Below, in pieces: positions 43,655 through 44,065 of a stretch of DNA of 44,065 nucleotides. The stretch is from Hydrogenophaga sp. GTDB lineage: Bacteria > Pseudomonadota > Gammaproteobacteria > Burkholderiales > Burkholderiaceae_C. Within the stretch, counting starts at the first letter, position 1; every line of letters starts with the position of its first letter. A program made the position numbers and the translations under genes. Location of the stretch: contig JACVCO010000024.1 in NCBI GenBank assembly GCA_016741995.1, positions 1 through 44,065 on the forward strand, given 5' to 3'. Under the pieces are notes generated by a model, which saw nothing but the letters and a program-made list of their open reading frames with translations, was not told where the DNA came from and searched no databases.

Positions 43655-43893
43655 GCCGAGGGCTTGGACCATGGGCTGGTGGGCTTCACTGCGCTGCCCC
43701 TTGCTGCGCAAGGGGTTCGCTGCGGTGCTCGGGTGGCGGTCTGTGCGGCATAACTCACTGCGCGGCCGTTGGCCGCTCCGTTCAAACAGATGCCGCAAGT
43801 CAGAGCACGAAGCGCGCTGCGCGCGCCAGCCCGCCACCCTGCGCTCCTCGCCAGCGCAAAGGCGCCCCCCAACCCACGGCCCAAGCCCTCGGC
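43655..43893. repeat. ~240-bp element with 30-bp terminal inverted repeats (MITE-like)
   Basis: The ends 43655-43684 and 43864-43893 pair with 26 of 30 bases. Further nested inverted pairs follow inward: TGCGCTG (43690-43696) with CAGCGCA (43852-43858), GGGTGGCGG (43731-43739) with CCGCCACCC (43831-43839), and TGCGGCAT (43744-43751) with ATGCCGCA (43790-43797). Local hairpins occur at CCCTTGC-TGC-GCAAGGG (43698-43714) and GCGGCC-GTT-GGCCGC (43762-43776). There is no convincing protein. From memory, the core around GTTCAAACAGATGCCGCAAG resembles a dispersed intergenic repeat of Comamonadaceae genomes; I could not verify this. No clear target-site duplication is visible. Confidence 0.6.
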
Positions 43894-44065
43894 CAGAGGC
43901 GGGGTGGCGTGCCGAGCGGTTTTGTGTCGACTAGGATGGCGCTATCGGCCAGAAGCGGATATTGGAGAACTGCTTGCGCAACAGCATTGACTCGGGAGAC
44001 TTCGCTTCTCACGTAGAGCGCGAGCTGTCAGGAGGCCAGCCTTCGCCAGGAGCAGTGGTGCCCGT
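43894..44065. other. Unassigned sequence at the right edge
   Basis: The 508 bases after the GST start hold the inverted-repeat element and, beyond it, this stretch. Short open frames exist on both strands (for example minus 44012-43800, which runs into the repeat), but none has a Shine-Dalgarno, family resemblance or a plausible protein. Composition is less GC-rich after 43920 (TTTTGTGTCGACTAGGATGG), which may mark a promoter region for a gene beyond the window. Confidence 0.4.

Noticed and set aside
43744..43797. Integron attC-like site (TAAC ... GTT within an inverted repeat)
   Set aside because: The arms do not fit the RYYYAAC/GTTRRRY core sites, there is no integrase or cassette array, and the dyad is part of the larger inverted-repeat element.
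43572..44016. Short open frames on both strands after the GST gene
   Set aside because: They run through the inverted-repeat element, lack Shine-Dalgarno sequences and have the composition of non-coding GC-rich DNA.

Overview
This 44 kb stretch is a GC-rich bacterial chromosome segment packed with housekeeping genes. Gene content and order (dusB-fis-purH, hemL-thiD-rubredoxin-pilGHIJ-chpA, yqgE-ruvX-pyrR-pyrB-pyrC', a short paaG-paaI-paaK cluster) and the protein sequences point to a betaproteobacterium of the Burkholderiales, most likely a Comamonadaceae member close to Hydrogenophaga, Acidovorax or Variovorax. That placement is inference from recognised families, not a database result. I see no prophage, insertion sequence with a transposase, CRISPR array or secretion island.

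Layout. 1-4.2 kb (minus strand): the start of a lipoprotein gene cut by the window edge, a GlrK-like sensor kinase, miaB, a small exported protein, a YaeQ protein and an elongator tRNA-Met with its own terminator and promoter. 4.2-7.7 kb: an enoyl-CoA hydratase gene divergent from paaG-paaI-paaK, part of phenylacetyl-CoA catabolism, with a 24-bp dyad between them that looks like a TetR/PaaR-type operator. 7.8-12 kb: an unknown 169-residue protein converging on an operon of a UbiH-type hydroxylase, a DsbC-type thiol protein and an M61 aminopeptidase. 12-19.5 kb: a MOSC protein, ychF coupled to a degenerate pseudouridine-synthase-like S4 protein, an MFS pump and a YqaA protein on the minus strand, then dusB-fis-purH. 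19.5-23.5 kb: a 14-helix drug-efflux-type MFS protein converging on hemL and a divergent ThiD-like kinase, then rubredoxin.

23.5-33.2 kb is the Pil-Chp chemosensory operon that controls type IV pili: two single-domain response regulators (PilG, PilH), a CheW-like adaptor (PilI), the membrane receptor PilJ and a giant 1985-residue hybrid kinase ChpA. The receptor methyltransferase and methylesterase genes found beside this operon in Pseudomonas are absent. A strong terminator closes it, and the converging photolyase gene ends inside that terminator's loop.

34.8-39.3 kb is a tightly overlapping operon (yqgE, ruvX, pyrR, pyrB, a catalytically dead dihydroorotase pyrC', an acyltransferase) linking pyrimidine synthesis with its non-catalytic aspartate transcarbamoylase partner. 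39.3-42.9 kb holds a Fis-type regulator that lacks the sigma-54 AAA+ domain, divergent from a PQQ- and haem-dependent alcohol dehydrogenase, with a perfect 17-bp palindrome between them. A glutathione S-transferase gene follows. The last 0.5 kb has no convincing gene but contains a ~240-bp element with 30-bp imperfect terminal inverted repeats and nested internal dyads. It resembles a non-autonomous interspersed repeat and is the most unusual non-coding structure in the window.
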